The notes under the pieces are model-generated. The model had not been told where the DNA came from. It ran no database searches and was given only the letters and a program-made list of their open reading frames with translations. Both the position numbers and the translations under genes were made by a program. Below, piece after piece: positions 61,613 to 64,000 of a DNA stretch of 64,000 nt. The stretch covers positions 292,501-356,500 of the forward strand of contig WPIO01000115.1 of NCBI GenBank assembly GCA_009760855.2. Reading direction: 5' to 3'. The stretch comes from Cristatella mucedo. Its lineage: Eukaryota; Bryozoa; Phylactolaemata; Cristatellidae. Every line of letters begins with the position of its first letter. The first letter of the stretch is position 1.

Positions 61613-62790
61613 TTCGCGAAGCAAACAGAAAGTGAGAAGCATGGCTGAACCGGGAGGGAAATTAAGGAAGAGAATAGCACGAAAATAGCAGCTAATGACT
61701 ACTGGAAATGATATACCACAGTCAGCAGCAGACGAGTAGATATAGTTTCGTAAGAATTGTCGAAGTGAGTTCCACAGTCTAGGACCTGCAAAGCAAAAGC
61801 TTCCTTCGCCAGCGTCTTTCAGTGGAGGAGTAGAATAACTAATATGTTCTCCGTAGATTACCTGAGGGCACATGGAGGCTGAAACTTGTGCAGCAGTGCA
61901 GCTAGGGATGAAGACACCTTGTCGCGGTGGGCCTTGTGGGTCAGCGTAAGAACTTTAATATGTATCCGTTGATCGACAGGAAGCCATCGAAGCGCCATCA
62001 GCACAAAAGACACATGGCTGAACCTTTGTGATTTGTTTACTCTTTAAAGCCATATTCACCAATAGCTATAGTGGCCTAGTGCCTTTTTTGATAGCCCAGC
62101 CAAAATGAAACGGCAATAATTTGGCCTAGAAACTTTCAGAGAGTCAGTTAATTTTTTGCGAGCGACTACGGTAGGCAATTCCTCACCTTAGATTGAGATT
62201 GGGTGTGATGGTTAGCCGTGGAGATGGCCTTATTTACATAACTTTCAAAATTTAGGCTGGTGTCAAAGATGACATCTAAGCTCTGAGCACACCATGACGG
62301 TCGTCTAATATTATTACTTACATTTAGAAGACCAGAGTCTTCTAGTCCATCGACACGCTTGAGTTCTCCTATAATTAGCAGCTCAGTTTTATCATCACTC
62401 TGTTGGTCAATTTTCATATATCTAGATCGAATGTCTACAGGGCACGCATCCGCCTATTAGTCGCTGCAGCAGATTTTAACTATTTAAATGACAAATTCAG
62501 CTGATAATCTTCAGCATAGAAGTGATAATCGATTCCATAGGCCCGAATCACTTTTCCCCGGAGGTTCAGTATAAATGAAGAACAACGACGGACCGAGAAC
62601 GGACTCTTGCGTAAAGAGGACTGGTTTGGTCAATGAAACTTGACAACCATATGTCACGGATGGAACACGATCGGACAAGGAAGATTTGAACGACACCAGT
62701 GCCTCGTCTACTGGATCATTTGCTGTTCTCAATCATTCTTGTTTTTATCATTGCTAATGGTGTCAAATGCATCCGGCAGATTTAGCAGGT
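61610..62790 (-). mobile_element. LINE-B copy with palm remnant
   Basis: The - strand reads F-A-G-P-R-L-W-N-S-L near the 3' end, a D-D-K-T-E-L-L-I-I-G motif at about 62390 and a Y-A-E-D box near 62530. It is the most complete LINE-B copy here but has several stops. It abuts the LINE-A copy at 60915-61612 on the opposite strand. Confidence 0.8.
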
Positions 62791-62809
62791 AAAATCTTGA
62801 ATGCGATGA

Positions 62810-63900
62810 GCTGCTGAATGCGGCCCAGTGCAGGTCGGCAGAGAAGTGCTCTAGTATAGCAACTGCAGCATCCACGACAGACAGACCTGGCTGCAGAATT
62901 CTGCACAAACACTAATCGCTTTACTGCACCGGCAAGAATACCTGCAAGTAGTGACTTATAGAAGTCGAGAGGATGTATTGCAAATATAAGGACCGTCTTG
63001 GATATGGAGTTCCTGTTTATACAGGTCCAAATTTTTGAAACGTTATAAAGCTTAAAATTAGCAAATTTGACTTTGGAGCTGATGTGGTCATTTATTTCGA
63101 AGTCGCTTTGAAACTTGATTCAAAGATTGTGTGCAGTCGCATCAGGAAATATCCTGATGCAACCAATTTTGTGGGGTATGTTTTCAAATTTGTGCTTCTA
63201 GCTAGGTTTCTCCAGAACTAGTAAGTTTGACTTTTTGTTATTAAATTTTAAAAAACTACCGACTATCCAAGTGCAAATGCAATGCAGCAAGAGAGTACAG
63301 AGAGTTTGACGTGCTGAAATGTCGGGGAGTTTCAAAGCATAGGTACATAACAGTGTCATCTGTATAGAAAAGAAATCCTAGAATGTGCTTGGCGATCACA
63401 ATCCACACAGCAAGGGATTTGAAAGACTTAAACGCGAAGGAACGCTGGTAGCGGCAAAAGCACAGGTACAACCGTACGACAACTCCACAGAAATGAAATA
63501 CTTAAGCTACAGTTCATTTGTAAATCGACCTAAAAGTGCTGACTGTCTAACCAGGCGTCTTCCGTATGCCACCGTGTTCTAGCCCACGACCTTGGTAGTT
63601 CAAGGCGAGTACCTCTCCGCTAGGCCAAACCAAAACCTAGATTGTGATTATCGATTACATCATCAAGAGGGTGAGCGTAAATTGTGAACAGAAGTAGACC
63701 GAGCACCGAGTCCTGGGGTCCACCTGCACTTGAGAGACAATACTCTTTACTCGGATTATTATTGCTTGCTCTCTCCAATGCTCGTTAATCCATCACTAAG
63801 ATAGGGCATAAACCATTTCAGCGTAATGCCAGTGATGCCCAAACGAGATTAGAGGCGCTTGAGAAGGAATTGGTGATCGGCAGCATAATTAGCTTCCGAA
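62810..63900 (-). mobile_element. LINE-A-like copy with palm remnant
   Basis: The - strand reads F-L-F-Y-T-D-D-T-V-M-Y-L (a YADD-type box with Thr at the second position) near 63355, with further LINE-A-like homology on both sides. A SINE family 1 fragment interrupts it at 63540-63640. Confidence 0.75.
63540..63640 (-). mobile_element. SINE family 1 fragment
   Basis: B-box-like core and GCTAGGCCAAACCA head on the - strand, interrupting LINE-A sequence. Confidence 0.6.
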
Positions 63901-64000
63901 ATATTAAGCAAAACACGTAAACCGCCCATGTTTTCACTTGCCTTTAGATTTTTCTACGTGTTTATAACAGGCATAAAATGAGAAAATCTGGGAATTTCCT

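Larger units (their letters stand above)
57648..64000. other. 3' flank
   Basis: No canonical AATAAA is visible in the first kilobase after the stop codon, so the transcript end is unplaced. Two SINE family 1 copies lie at 58896-59225 and LINE remnants fill 60915-63900. The unique stretches 57648-58890 and 59230-60910 hold no gene I can support. Confidence 0.6.

Overview
This is nuclear DNA from an animal, most likely an invertebrate. Long GT-AG introns are packed with microsatellites, tRNA-derived SINEs and broken LINE fragments, and exons are small islands. I cannot name the species. The fast-diverging protein and repeat-rich introns would fit a flatworm or another lophotrochozoan, but that is a guess.

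One gene explains essentially all the recognisable coding sequence: a membrane adenylyl cyclase on the + strand, closest by eye to the type 9 (ADCY9) class. I assembled 20 well-supported exons plus one uncertain 35-nt exon, from 8699 to the stop codon at 57645-57647. All splice phases close and the joined frame gives 1762 codons plus stop. In order it encodes the signalling-helix end and C1a cyclase domain (exons 1-5), the C1b linker (6-7), the second six-helix membrane domain M2 (8-12), the C2a cyclase domain (13 to the start of 18) and a C-terminal tail of about 910 residues ending in a T-D-V PDZ-type ligand (18-20). The N terminus and first membrane domain (M1) were not found and probably lie upstream or in 1-8698.

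The main discovery is that the cyclase fold is intact but the catalytic residues are not. In C1 the first metal aspartate is Thr and the phosphate-binding Arg is Leu; only the second metal aspartate remains. In C2 the adenine-binding Lys and Asp are His and Asn, the transition-state Asn/Arg pair is Asp/Lys, and the triphosphate Lys appears to be Pro. The open frame and clean splice phases argue against a pseudogene. This looks like a pseudo-adenylyl cyclase with a very long scaffold-like tail.

Introns and flanks: 1-8698 is upstream flank or N-terminal introns; 8818-18977 is the largest intron; further introns hold two LINE families (LINE-A and LINE-B, all 5'-truncated and mutated), two tRNA-derived SINE families, long CT, TG and AT arrays, and a perfect 26-bp foldback at 51789-51844. 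SINE family 1 shares its 3' stem-loop tail with LINE-A, indicating a SINE/LINE partnership. 57648-64000 is 3' flank with SINEs and three LINE remnants and no second gene that I can support.
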